Source of the DNA: RH-AL1 sp050013235
Lineage (GTDB): Bacteria > Pseudomonadota > Alphaproteobacteria > Rhizobiales > Beijerinckiaceae
Assembly: GCA_050013235.1 (NCBI GenBank)
Contig: JBEKFQ010000001.1
Coordinates: 186,001 to 250,000 of the forward strand
Reading direction: 5' to 3'
Length of the DNA stretch: 64,000 nt
Position numbers and translations under genes: made by a program. Shown in pieces: positions 53,228-61,525 of the stretch. Numbering within the stretch: position 1 is the first letter of the stretch; each line of letters starts with the position of its first letter. A model generated the notes under the pieces. That model was not told where the DNA came from. It made no database searches and saw nothing but the letters and a program-made list of their open reading frames with translations.

Positions 53228-54336
53228 TTCCGGCCCTTCCCGGCATAAGCATCGTCGACCGCATAGAGCGCGCAGGGCTTCTTGCCCAATTGCGCGCAAT
53301 TGTGGAGGGCGGTCTCCTTGGCCTCTTCCGCCGTGCCGCGCGCGGTACGCCAGGCATAGGCCCCGCTCTCGCTCACGGCAAAGGCCTTGTGGCCTGGCGC
53401 CTCGAGGAAAGTCTGGAAATCCTTGCGCCCGTTCGCGCTGATCTGGCGCGGCGGCGCGAGGGCCGGCGCCGCGCTTGACGCAAGGGATGCGAGCGCGAAA
53501 TCATGGGTCTTGAGATAGCCGTCCACGATGGGTGTCCAGACCGCCTGGCCCTTGCCTGAAAACAGGAAATGGCCTTCGTCGCCAAAGACGGGCGCATGGA
53601 CAAAATCAGCCTGCCCGCCCGCGCCGTTGAAGGCCGCCAACAGCCGTTGCGCCAAGGCCGGACCGAAGAAATGATCGTTTTGGGCATAGACCCAGAGCAT
53701 CGGCGTGCGCGACCGCGCCCCATATTGCCGGAAGGCCTCCACCAGAGCCTCGCTGCTGCATACCGTATCCGGCCCCGACGAGCCGCGTCCGCCCGCGAAA
53801 CTGATCGCCGCGACAAGGCCGGGCGGCGGATCGGCGGTCAGCGCCACTGTCGCGAAGCCGCCGGCCGAAACGCCCACGGCGAGCACTTTGGCGGGCTCGA
53901 CATCGCCGCGCTTTTCGAGAAACAGGATCGCATTTTTGATGTCGGCGGCACCGCGCCGGCCGGCGCTAGCATAATCGGCGCTGTTGCATGGCCCATAGGA
54001 TTCGGCCCATCCGCCCGGCGAGGTGCCATAGCCGCGCCGCAAGACCGCGACGGCGACAAACCCGCGCTTGGCGAATTCCACGCTCTCCGCCAGCATGTCC
54101 CGCGCGGTGAGCTTCGCACGGTCGTTCCCGTCACGCGGCGAGCCATGGCTCAAAACCACGAGGGAATGCCGCCCCGCTTCCGAAGGCTTGACCAGAACCG
54201 CCTCGAGCCCTTGACTCCCCGCCTCCGCATCGGGAATCCGGAGATCTTCGGTGACGAGGCTTTGCGCCAGGCTGGGAAGAGGTGCGAGAAGGAGAGCAGC
54301 GAGCAAAAGCCGGAAAATAAAAACTCTCAACCGCAT
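53224..54336 (-). CDS. Exported alpha/beta hydrolase (dienelactone-hydrolase-like) with Cys-containing tail
   Basis: About 370 residues from the ATG at 54336 (GTG at 54357 is possible). A signal peptide (RLLLAALLLAPLPSLAQS) directs export. The hydrolase domain has LSHGSPRDG as the oxyanion region, nucleophile Ser in GVSAGGFA, Asp in YAQNDHFFG and His in FGDEGHFLF. An Ala/Pro linker leads to a separate C-terminal module (about 315-370) with AFAVSESGAYAWRTARG and a cysteine pair (HNCAQ ... PCALYAVDD), which resembles DUF4189-type small domains. The substrate is unknown. Confidence 0.8.
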   Translation of the reverse strand: MRLRVFIFRLLLAALLLAPLPSLAQSLVTEDLRIPDAEAGSQGLEAVLVKPSEAGRHSLVVLSHGSPRDGNDRAKLTARDMLAESVEFAKRGFVAVAVLRRGYGTSPGGWAESYGPCNSADYASAGRRGAADIKNAILFLEKRGDVEPAKVLAVGVSAGGFATVALTADPPPGLVAAISFAGGRGSSGPDTVCSSEALVEAFRQYGARSRTPMLWVYAQNDHFFGPALAQRLLAAFNGAGGQADFVHAPVFGDEGHFLFSGKGQAVWTPIVDGYLKTHDFALASLASSAAPALAPPRQISANGRKDFQTFLEAPGHKAFAVSESGAYAWRTARGTAEEAKETALHNCAQLGKKPCALYAVDDAYAGKGRN

Positions 54337-54494
54337 GGCTTCGACTTTCTCGGACACTTTAACGGCCCTCGGGGGCAGCGGCGCTTCGGGGAAGATGAGC
54401 CTCTAGAGCGATTTGGGCGCGGTAAAACAAGGGGGTAACGGAGTGAGCCGGCGTGCGCCGGTAATTCCGCAATCCTCAAACGGCCGGCGCTTGA

Positions 54495-55802
54495 TTACGA
54501 CTCCTCGCGCTCCCGGCGCAATTCCGCCCAGCGCTCCATGCGGCGGGCGATTTCGCGCTCAAAACCGCGGCCGGTGGGCTCATAGACGCTCTGCCGGCCG
54601 AGAGCATCCGGCCAGTAATTTTGGCCGGAAAAGGCGTTGGGCTCGTCGTGATCGTAGGCATAGCCGCTGCCGTAGCCCTCGCTCTTCATGAATTTCGTCG
54701 GGCTATTCAGAATGACCTTGGGCGGCATCAGGGAGCCATGCTCCCGCGCGAGCCGCATCGCGGCTTTGTAGGCGACATAGGCCGCGTTGGATTTGGGCGC
54801 GGTGGCGACATAGATCACCGCTTGTGCAATCGCCAATTCGCCCTCGGGCGAGCCGAGGAAATCGTAGGCGTCCTTGGCGGCATTGGCGATGACGAGCGCT
54901 TGCGGATCGGCGAGGCCGATATCCTCCACCGCCATGCGCACGACCCGGCGGGCGATGAACAGCGGATCTTCGCCGCCATCGAACATCCGCGCGAGGTAAT
55001 AGAGCGCCGCGTCGGGATCGGAGCCGCGCACCGATTTATGCAGCGCGCTGACGAGATTGTAATGCCCCTCCTGACCCTTGTCGTAGATCGGCGCGCGGCG
55101 CTGGACGAGCGTGCCGAGTTTTTCCGTATCGATGAGCACGCCCGGCGGCACCGCCCGCCAGACCTCCTCGGCCAAGGTCAGGCAGGCGCGCCCATCGCCA
55201 TCGGCCATGCGGATCAACGCCGCGCGGGCGTCAGGGTCGAGCGGCAGCGGCTTTTTCTCGATGGCCTCGGCGCGGACCAGCAGCTTTTCGATGGCCTCGG
55301 CGTCGAGCGCTTTGAAGGTGAGCACGCGGGCGCGGGAGAGCAGCGCGGCATTGAGCTCGAAACTCGGGTTTTCCGTGGTGGCGCCGATCAAGGTGATCGT
55401 ACCGTCTTCCATCACCGGCAAGAACCCATCCTGCTGGGCGCGGTTGAACCTGTGGATTTCGTCGACGAAGAGCAGCGTCCCCTGCCCCATCGAACGGCGT
55501 TTCCGCGCCTCCTCGAAGACTTTCTTGAGATCGGCGACGCCGGTGAAAATCGCGGAAATCTGGACGAAGGCGAGCTTGGTCTCGCCCGCCAGCAAGCGCG
55601 CGACGGTGGTCTTGCCGGTGCCCGGCGGCCCCCAAAAAATCAGCGAGCCCAACGACCCGCTCGCCACCAACCGCGACAGCGCGCCGTTGGGGCCAATGAG
55701 ATGATCCTGCCCCGCGACCTCGTCGAGGCGGCGGGGGCGAAGGCGGTCGGCGAGAGGACGCGGGGCATCGGCTTCGAGGCCCGCGGATGAGAAGAGATCC
55801 AT
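54495..55802 (-). CDS. rarA: Replication-associated recombination protein RarA (MgsA)
   Basis: AAA+ clamp-loader-like ATPase acting at stalled forks. 435 residues: N-terminal PLADRLRPRRLDEVAGQDHLIG, Walker A GPPGTGKTT, Walker B LLFVDEIHRFN, sensor 1 ATTENPSFELN, and the C-terminal MgsA domain with AAKSNAAYVA-like segment (APKSNAAYVAYKAAM). Length is as expected. In relatives it often neighbours the DegP-type gene and rplQ, which are 4-6 kb away here. Confidence 0.95.
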   Translation of the reverse strand: MDLFSSAGLEADAPRPLADRLRPRRLDEVAGQDHLIGPNGALSRLVASGSLGSLIFWGPPGTGKTTVARLLAGETKLAFVQISAIFTGVADLKKVFEEARKRRSMGQGTLLFVDEIHRFNRAQQDGFLPVMEDGTITLIGATTENPSFELNAALLSRARVLTFKALDAEAIEKLLVRAEAIEKKPLPLDPDARAALIRMADGDGRACLTLAEEVWRAVPPGVLIDTEKLGTLVQRRAPIYDKGQEGHYNLVSALHKSVRGSDPDAALYYLARMFDGGEDPLFIARRVVRMAVEDIGLADPQALVIANAAKDAYDFLGSPEGELAIAQAVIYVATAPKSNAAYVAYKAAMRLAREHGSLMPPKVILNSPTKFMKSEGYGSGYAYDHDEPNAFSGQNYWPDALGRQSVYEPTGRGFEREIARRMERWAELRREREES

Positions 55803-55901
55803 GGGGAAGATGTGGGCTGAAACGGCGGAAAAATCTAGCGGCGGGAATTCGAAACGATCTTCATCGCGGATACGGCCCCCGTCGACCGGACAGGAAGCCC
55901 C

Positions 55902-56222
55902 TTATTTCGTTGGGCAATACAATGTGTAGAGCGTGCCGAGGAGGGTCAGAACTTTCGGGTCCGCGACGGCGTAATAGATTCGCTTCCCCTCCCGCCGGGT
56001 GGTGACCAGGCCCTCCGCGCGCAACACCCCTAATTGTTGGGACAAGGTGGGTTGCCGGATATCCAACTGGGCTTCCAGATCGCCGACCGACCGCTCCCCT
56101 TGCGCCATCTGGCAAAGCAACAACAGCCTGTCCTCGTTGGCGAGAGCCCGCAACAAGGCGGTGACGGATCGTGCGGAGTCCCTCATTTGGAGCATATCTA
56201 GCGCCGCGGGTGTGCCGTTCAT
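55902..56222 (-). CDS. ArsR-family regulator, BigR/SqrR-like persulfide sensor
   Basis: 106 residues from the ATG at 56222, which has GAGAGA nearby; an ATG at 56240 lacks any such site. A winged helix with recognition segment IRQPTLSQQLGVLRAEGLVTTRREG. Two cysteines lie 66 residues apart, in LLLLCQM and at LYC near the C-terminus. The spacing is exactly that of C42/C108 in BigR and C41/C107 in SqrR, which sense reactive sulfur by an internal polysulfide bridge. It is divergent from an AhpD-like gene, with an A/T-rich palindromic operator between. Repression of both genes, relieved by persulfide, is inferred. Confidence 0.85.
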   Translation of the reverse strand: MNGTPAALDMLQMRDSARSVTALLRALANEDRLLLLCQMAQGERSVGDLEAQLDIRQPTLSQQLGVLRAEGLVTTRREGKRIYYAVADPKVLTLLGTLYTLYCPTK

Positions 56223-56246
56223 GGCTCTCTCATGTTTCATATAAAA

Positions 56247-56285
56247 ATATTATATTGAAACATATAATGTTTGTAAATATAATAT
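56247..56285. promoter_or_regulatory. A/T-rich operator between the ArsR-type and AhpD-like genes
   Basis: Outer arms ATATTATATT (56247-56256) and AATATAATAT (56276-56285) are exact complements. A second, nested repeat is ATTATAT-TGAAAC-ATATAAT (56249-56268). The stretch stands out from its G+C-rich surroundings and lies between divergent starts, as A/T-rich BigR-type boxes do. It may overlap both promoters. Confidence 0.65.
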
Positions 56286-56322
56286 CCGAAAGTGGCGATA
56301 TGGCCACCTGGAGAATCGAATC

Positions 56323-56679
56323 ATGAGCCTTTCCGCCGCATCCTACCGCGACCTGACCCAAGGGGTTTCGAAAAACCTGGCCACCCTGCGCGCCGATCTG
56401 CCCGAAGTCATGAAGGGGTTTGCTGAATTGTCGCGCGCGGCAACCCAGGATGGCGCCCTCGACAAGAAGACCAAGGAATTGATCGCCCTCGCCCTGGGCG
56501 TCGCGGCCCGTTGCGACGCCTGCATCGGCTTTCACGTCCAGACTTTGGTGAAACTCAAAGTGTCGAAGGCCGAACTCGAGGAAATGTTGGGGATGGCGAT
56601 CTATATGGGCGGCGGTCCCTCGCTGATGTACGCCGCCAACGCCCTTGCCGCCTTCGAGGAGTTCTCCGCCGGAGCCTGA
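56323..56679 (+). CDS. AhpD-like carboxymuconolactone decarboxylase-family protein
   Basis: 118 residues. The AhpD redox motif is complete: E52, C64, C67 and H71 in the pattern E-x11-CxxC-x3-H (RCDACIGFH). Such proteins act as alkylhydroperoxidase-type thiol reductants. The TLVKLKVSKAELEEMLGMAIYMGGGP helix is also typical. It is divergent from the BigR/SqrR-like regulator and shares its operator, so response to reactive sulfur or peroxides is likely. It is a single-domain, short form. Confidence 0.88.
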   Translation: MSLSAASYRDLTQGVSKNLATLRADLPEVMKGFAELSRAATQDGALDKKTKELIALALGVAARCDACIGFHVQTLVKLKVSKAELEEMLGMAIYMGGGPSLMYAANALAAFEEFSAGA

Positions 56680-56847
56680 CACCGCGGAAGATGGCGGGTT
56701 CGATTAGCATGGTAACCATAAATCCGCGCACCCGCCATGGAAGCAGTTTTTTAGGAACCTTGGTTTACGATTTCTTCCAATTGGGGAGAACGCCTGCACA
56801 AGCTGAACGTTGTCCCCTTAGCAGAATCGTACAGCGGAGAAGGTTCG

Positions 56848-57507
56848 ATGCGCAGTGTAGCGATGGTGACGCAAAAGGGTGGTTCGGGGAAAAGCACGCT
56901 GGCGGCCTGTCTCGCCGTCGCGGCGCAGGAGGCCGGCGAGCGGGTCTTTCTCATCGACATGGATCCGCAGAAGAGCTTGACCAAATGGTGCCGTCACCGC
57001 GGCGATCAAAACCTCCTCGTGGAATCCGTCTCGCCCGCGAAGTTGCCGGACGCGCTCGCGGCGCTCGAAAAGGGACGGGTGACGCTGGTGATCATCGATA
57101 CGCCGGCAGGCGACACGGCCGCCGCAGATGCCGCGATCAAGGCCACCGATCTCAGTGTGATTCCCGCCCGCCCGGCGATTTTCGACATTTGGTCGAGCGA
57201 GGCGACGCGCGGCAAGATCAAGACATTCGGCAAGGAATTCACCTTCGTCCTCAACCAATGCCCGCCGATGCAGGAAAGCCAGCGCGTGCAAGACGGCACC
57301 GCCGCGCTGGAAAGCATGGGCGGCCTGCTGCGCCCGCTGATTTCCTCGCGCGTTGCCTATCAAGAAGCCGCGCGCAGCGGTCTCGGCGCCACCGAAATCG
57401 ATGGAGACGGCAAGGCGGGCGATGAAATCCGCCAGCTCTGGGCCTCGCTGAAGCGAAGGCTCGGCAAAATTAAAATAGCTCCCAAGCAAAATAAAAACGC
57501 AGCTTAG
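56848..57507 (+). CDS. Orphan ParA-family ATPase
   Basis: 219 residues. Deviant Walker A KGGSGKST (10-17), the switch regions IDMDPQKSLTKW and LVIIDTPAGDTAAADAAI, and a basic C-terminus (KRRLGKIKIAPKQNK). ParA-type proteins position plasmids, chromosomes or large complexes. No parB gene or parS-like repeat is adjacent, so this is an orphan. It is followed by a chemoreceptor, and orphan ParAs can position chemoreceptor clusters, but that is only an inference here. Confidence 0.88.
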   Translation: MRSVAMVTQKGGSGKSTLAACLAVAAQEAGERVFLIDMDPQKSLTKWCRHRGDQNLLVESVSPAKLPDALAALEKGRVTLVIIDTPAGDTAAADAAIKATDLSVIPARPAIFDIWSSEATRGKIKTFGKEFTFVLNQCPPMQESQRVQDGTAALESMGGLLRPLISSRVAYQEAARSGLGATEIDGDGKAGDEIRQLWASLKRRLGKIKIAPKQNKNAA

Positions 57508-57697
57508 GTTTTCTCTCTCAGCCACTCGTCGTATCGTCCGCAAATGCGCGAATTTCTCGGAATGCGCGCATTTTTACTTTTAATACCGTATATCTTTTCT
57601 TGCAATGCCGGCCGTCAAAATAGTGTCATACTAGCGTCACTTTAAATTAACGGCCTGAAAGTCTTTTCAAGGCACAATGGGCGTATCGTAACTCACG

Positions 57698-59392
57698 GTG
57701 ATTGAGCGTATGCGCTTCGATATCGGCCAAAAACTCGGCGCGGTGGTTCTGCTTCTCTGCGCTTTAGCCTCCGCGCTCTCGGGCTTTTCGCTGATCCAGG
57801 CGCAGCGCGAGCAAAACTGCGTCGATCAGATGGAAGCCATAGGCAATCTCGACGCCGCGGCACATGCACTCGTCGAACAGGTGCAGCACGTGGTGATCGA
57901 TGCGAATGCGGTGTTTATCACAACGGATCGCCACGAAGCCGAAGCCAGCCTGAGCGCCCTGAAGGCGTCGGTTGAGGCGCTCGACGCCGCCAAACAGCCC
58001 TTTCTCACCGCTATCGGCACCAGGCTAACACCAGAAAATAAAACAGCTTTATCGCTTCGGCTCGCGGAATTCGAATCCTACCAGACAGATACCGCGAATC
58101 TCGGACTCACGATATCGCCTCAAGCCGCGCAAGTTCAGGCCTCCGACCCCGCGACCATCAAGAACCGCGAGGCCATGATCCGGGATTTCGACAAGATCAG
58201 CGAAAATCTCCTGGCCGAGGCCGCCACCGAGCGCGAGAGCCTGATCGAGATTCGCAAGCAAGCCAAGTTTCTGCTCGTGGCCGTGCCCTCCGTGGCGATT
58301 TTCTGCGGCTTGATCGCGTCGATCTGGATTGTCAGAAGCCAAATCCAAATTCCCCTCTCGCGTCTGCGTTGGACCATGCAAGCTCTTGCGCAAGGCAAGC
58401 TGGATATCGTGGTTCCCTATGCCAGCAAGCAGGATGAAATCGGCGATATGGCGGCCACGATCCGCGTCTTCCAAAAAGCCTTGCGCGACAACAAGGAAGC
58501 CGGCGAACGCTTGCAACAACGGACGGCCGACGACTTGAAGCGCGCCGCCTCGATCGTGCAATCCACCCAAAAATTCGAGGCTGTCACGGTTGGCCTCATG
58601 AAGGAATTGTCGGCCTCGGTCGCCGCGATGGATAAGGCGGCCAGCGACGTCGCGGCCTCGTCGACGATTGCGCGCAATGAATCCGAAATCGTCGGACGCG
58701 CCGCCGAGGAAGCCTCGACGATCCTGGCCTCGGTCTCCCGGGCGGCCGATGAATTATATGGTGCCGCCTCCGATCTGTCTCAAAACATGAGCAAAACCGC
58801 CGCGGCCGCCGCCGACGCCTTGGGAGAAGCAACGGCAACGGAAGATCACGTCGCGAACCTAGTGACCGCCGCCAAGGAGATCGGCGCCGCCGCCAATCTC
58901 ATCGACGAAATCGCCCGGCAGACCAATCTTTTGGCCCTGAACGCCACGATCGAGGCGGCGCGCGCGGGTGAATCCGGGCGCGGCTTCGCGGTCGTTGCCG
59001 GCGAGGTCAAGTTCCTGGCCAAGCGCACGGCGGAAGCAACCGCCTTCATCGCTGGGCATATCCAACTCATTCAATCGATCACGGAGCGAACCGCGCATGG
59101 CATCACGGCCATGACAGTCACACTCCACCGCATGAACGATATTTCCGGCGATGTCGCGGCGGCCATGACCGAGCAAGGCCACGCGAGCCGGCACATTGCC
59201 TTGTCCCTCGCCGAAGCGGCCCACGAGGCCCGGATCGTCTCCCAAAGCATCGAAGGGGTGCAGCACGTGACCGTCGCCAATGGAGAACACGCGCATGAAC
59301 TCAAAGCCAATGTTCTCCGGCATAGCGAGAAAGCCCACTCGCTCAGCGAACTCATCGCGAATTTCACCAGCGACATGCGCAAGACGGCGTGA
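57698..59392 (+). CDS. Methyl-accepting chemotaxis protein
   Basis: 564 residues. TM1 at about 13-33 and TM2 at about 190-212 enclose a helical periplasmic sensor of about 155 residues. HAMP follows (about 212-265, IPLSRLRWTMQALAQGKLDIVVPYASKQDEIGDMA), then the signalling hairpin with tip DEIARQTNLLALNATIEAARAGESGRGFAVVAGEVKFLA. The last lacks the usual R/L pair (VRKLA is VKFLA). There is no C-terminal CheR-binding pentapeptide. The ligand is unknown. No che genes lie in the window. Confidence 0.93.
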   Translation: MIERMRFDIGQKLGAVVLLLCALASALSGFSLIQAQREQNCVDQMEAIGNLDAAAHALVEQVQHVVIDANAVFITTDRHEAEASLSALKASVEALDAAKQPFLTAIGTRLTPENKTALSLRLAEFESYQTDTANLGLTISPQAAQVQASDPATIKNREAMIRDFDKISENLLAEAATERESLIEIRKQAKFLLVAVPSVAIFCGLIASIWIVRSQIQIPLSRLRWTMQALAQGKLDIVVPYASKQDEIGDMAATIRVFQKALRDNKEAGERLQQRTADDLKRAASIVQSTQKFEAVTVGLMKELSASVAAMDKAASDVAASSTIARNESEIVGRAAEEASTILASVSRAADELYGAASDLSQNMSKTAAAAADALGEATATEDHVANLVTAAKEIGAAANLIDEIARQTNLLALNATIEAARAGESGRGFAVVAGEVKFLAKRTAEATAFIAGHIQLIQSITERTAHGITAMTVTLHRMNDISGDVAAAMTEQGHASRHIALSLAEAAHEARIVSQSIEGVQHVTVANGEHAHELKANVLRHSEKAHSLSELIANFTSDMRKTA

Positions 59393-59425
59393 GGCGGGCG
59401 GCTTCGGCTTTTGCCCGGCAACGCC

Positions 59426-60847
59426 TTATTCGCCGAGCACGGTAGTCACGATATTGCCGCCCCGGTCGATGATCAGCTTCCAGTAATAATGCTGCCCCGT
59501 GGTCGCCTCCTTGAGATCCTTCGTATTCTTGATGGTCTTGTCGTTGATCGACAAAAGCACGTCGCCCTTCTTAAAATTAATCCGCGCGGCATTGGATTCG
59601 GGATCGACATCGAGAACCACGACGCCTTCCTTCGTATCGTTCAACGAAAGTTCCTCGGTGACAGCCGGCGACGAATTGACGGCGCTGATCCCGCTGAAGG
59701 GCGTATTCCCCCCAATCTTGACGAGGTCGCGCGCGGGAACGGCCGGAGCCGGACGGAGATTCAGAACCGCGTGAATCACCTTGCCATCCCGGCGCAGCGT
59801 GACTTCGGCATTGCCGCCTATGGGCTTTGTCGCGAGGCGGAACCCGAAACCCTCGGGATTATCGACGATCTTCCCATCGATCTCGGTGATGACGTCGCCG
59901 CGCTTGATCCCGGCCTCGGCGGCGGGGCCTTTGTCGTTCAATTCCGCGACGAGCACGCCCGACGGCCGGGCGAGCCCGAGCGATTCCGCGATATCGGGCG
60001 TCACCGCTTGGAGGCTCGCGCCCAGCCAAGGCCTTCGCACTTGCTTGTCCCCCATCTTGGCGGCGGCCACGACGACTTTGACCATGTTCACGGGGATCGC
60101 GAAGCCGATCCCGATCGATCCGCCCGATTGCGAAAAGATCGCGGAATTGATCCCGACGAGCCGGGCCTGCATGTCCACCAGAGCGCCGCCCGAATTGCCG
60201 GGGTTGATCGCCGCGTCGGTCTGAATGAAAAAGCCGTAGTCCGACGTCCCGATATTGGTGCGGGCCAGCGCGGAAATGATCCCCTGCGTCACGGTTTGAC
60301 CGACGCCGAAGGGATCGCCGATCGCCAAGGCGACATCGCCGACCTCCAACGCATCGGAATCGCCAAGCTCCATCGCCGGAAACGTGCCGCCACCCTTGAC
60401 CTTCAAGACGGCGAGATCGGTACGCTGATCGCGCAGAACGATATCGGCATCCAATTCCCGCCGGTCGGACAGCGCGACCTTCACGTCGGTCATGCCCTCG
60501 ATCACGTGAAAATTGGTCACGATGAGACCGCTCGAATCGACGATCACGCCCGAACCTAGCGATTTCGCCGTCACCCCGCCGGGCCTCGACCCGTTATCAC
60601 CGAAGAAATGCCGGAACACGGGATCGTCGAACAAGGGATTGCGCGGCTGCGTGTCAATCCGCGAGGCATAGACATTGACCACCGCCGGCGCGGCCTTGCG
60701 AACCACCGGGGCGAAGGACAGCATTTCCTCCGTCTTGACGCGCGGCACCTCCCGGACGGTTTCAGCAAACGCGCCGATGTTCGATCCCAAGAGGCAAGCC
60801 GCGATCAGACTGGCGGCGAGAGCATTCCATCGGGGCGTCAAGGTCAT
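59426..60847 (-). CDS. Periplasmic serine protease, DegP/HtrA (Do) family
   Basis: 473 residues. Signal peptide to about 28 (SLIAACLLGSNIGAFA), a trypsin-like domain with His in VTNFHVI, Asp in RTDLAVLKV and Ser in NPGNSGGAL, and two PDZ domains (about 275-365 and 390-470). The second PDZ ends with the family motif GDVLLSINDK. It degrades or refolds misfolded envelope proteins and is a typical Cpx-type target. It stands downstream of rplQ after a terminator. Confidence 0.94.
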   Translation of the reverse strand: MTLTPRWNALAASLIAACLLGSNIGAFAETVREVPRVKTEEMLSFAPVVRKAAPAVVNVYASRIDTQPRNPLFDDPVFRHFFGDNGSRPGGVTAKSLGSGVIVDSSGLIVTNFHVIEGMTDVKVALSDRRELDADIVLRDQRTDLAVLKVKGGGTFPAMELGDSDALEVGDVALAIGDPFGVGQTVTQGIISALARTNIGTSDYGFFIQTDAAINPGNSGGALVDMQARLVGINSAIFSQSGGSIGIGFAIPVNMVKVVVAAAKMGDKQVRRPWLGASLQAVTPDIAESLGLARPSGVLVAELNDKGPAAEAGIKRGDVITEIDGKIVDNPEGFGFRLATKPIGGNAEVTLRRDGKVIHAVLNLRPAPAVPARDLVKIGGNTPFSGISAVNSSPAVTEELSLNDTKEGVVVLDVDPESNAARINFKKGDVLLSINDKTIKNTKDLKEATTGQHYYWKLIIDRGGNIVTTVLGE

Positions 60848-60924
60848 CCACGGCTCCGTTGATAGCTAGACGAGGCGTTGCGCTTCAAATGGAACATAAA
60901 GCGGCGGCAAGGAAGCCTTGGAAA

Positions 60925-60969
60925 CGAAAAAACCCGGCCGGGACGTTAGTCCTGACCGGGTTTCGTTTC
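60925..60969 (-). terminator. Terminator of the ribosomal alpha operon, after rplQ
   Basis: On the minus strand AACCCGGTCAGGAC pairs with GTCCCGGCCGGGTT, followed by a T run. It lies 18 bases after the rplQ stop, so it ends the rpsM-rpsK-rpoA-rplQ transcript before the separately controlled protease gene. Confidence 0.8.
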
Positions 60970-60986
60970 GTTCAACCAATTTCGGC

Positions 60987-61403
60987 TCAGGCCGCGTCTT
61001 CATCCGCGCCGAGAACCGGGCCGCTATCCTTGCCGCGCGCGGTGACGTCGCGATCGACGAATTCGATCACGGCGAGGGGCGCGTTGTCGCCATAGCGGAA
61101 ACCGGCCTTCAGGACGCGGGTATAGCCGCCGTGACGATCCTTGTAACGGGGGCCGAGCACGTCGAAGAGCTTGCGGACAAGCACGACATCGCGAAGCTGC
61201 GCGATCGCCTGACGGCGGGCATGCAGGTCGCCGGCTTTGCCGAGCGTCACCAGCTTCTCGACGACCGGACGAAGATCCTTCGCCTTCGGGAGGGTGGTGA
61301 TGATCTGCTCGTGCTTGATCAAAGCCTGACACATATTGGCGAACATCGCCTTACGGTGCTCGTGCGTGCGGCCGAAACGGCGCTTTGCGCGTCCATGATA
61401 CAT
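60987..61403 (-). CDS. rplQ: 50S ribosomal protein L17
   Basis: 138 residues starting MYHGRAKRRFGRTHEHRKAMFANM. The block LIKHEQIITTLPKAKDLRPVVEKLVTLGK and the RHGGYTRVLK-like segment (DRHGGYTRVLKAGFRYGDNAP) are typical. The Ala/Asp-rich tail is the alphaproteobacterial extension. It is last in the alpha operon. Confidence 0.96.
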   Translation of the reverse strand: MYHGRAKRRFGRTHEHRKAMFANMCQALIKHEQIITTLPKAKDLRPVVEKLVTLGKAGDLHARRQAIAQLRDVVLVRKLFDVLGPRYKDRHGGYTRVLKAGFRYGDNAPLAVIEFVDRDVTARGKDSGPVLGADEDAA

Positions 61404-61476
61404 TGTGGCTCCCCAATTTTTCGCGGCCGCCGTGCCAAGGTACGGCCGTCAGTTATAAACTCGTGTCGACATTCTC

Positions 61477-61500
61477 CCTTCTCCCGCGCGCGGGAGAAGG
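61477..61500. repeat. Perfect 24-bp CCTTCTCCC palindrome between rpoA and rplQ
   Basis: CCTTCTCCCGCG joined to CGCGGGAGAAGG, the longest perfect copy of the family in this window, in the gap between rpoA and rplQ. It lies inside a ribosomal-protein transcript, so it cannot be a complete terminator. Confidence 0.75.
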
Positions 61501-61525
61501 TCACCTAAAGGGCCGGACGACGGCC

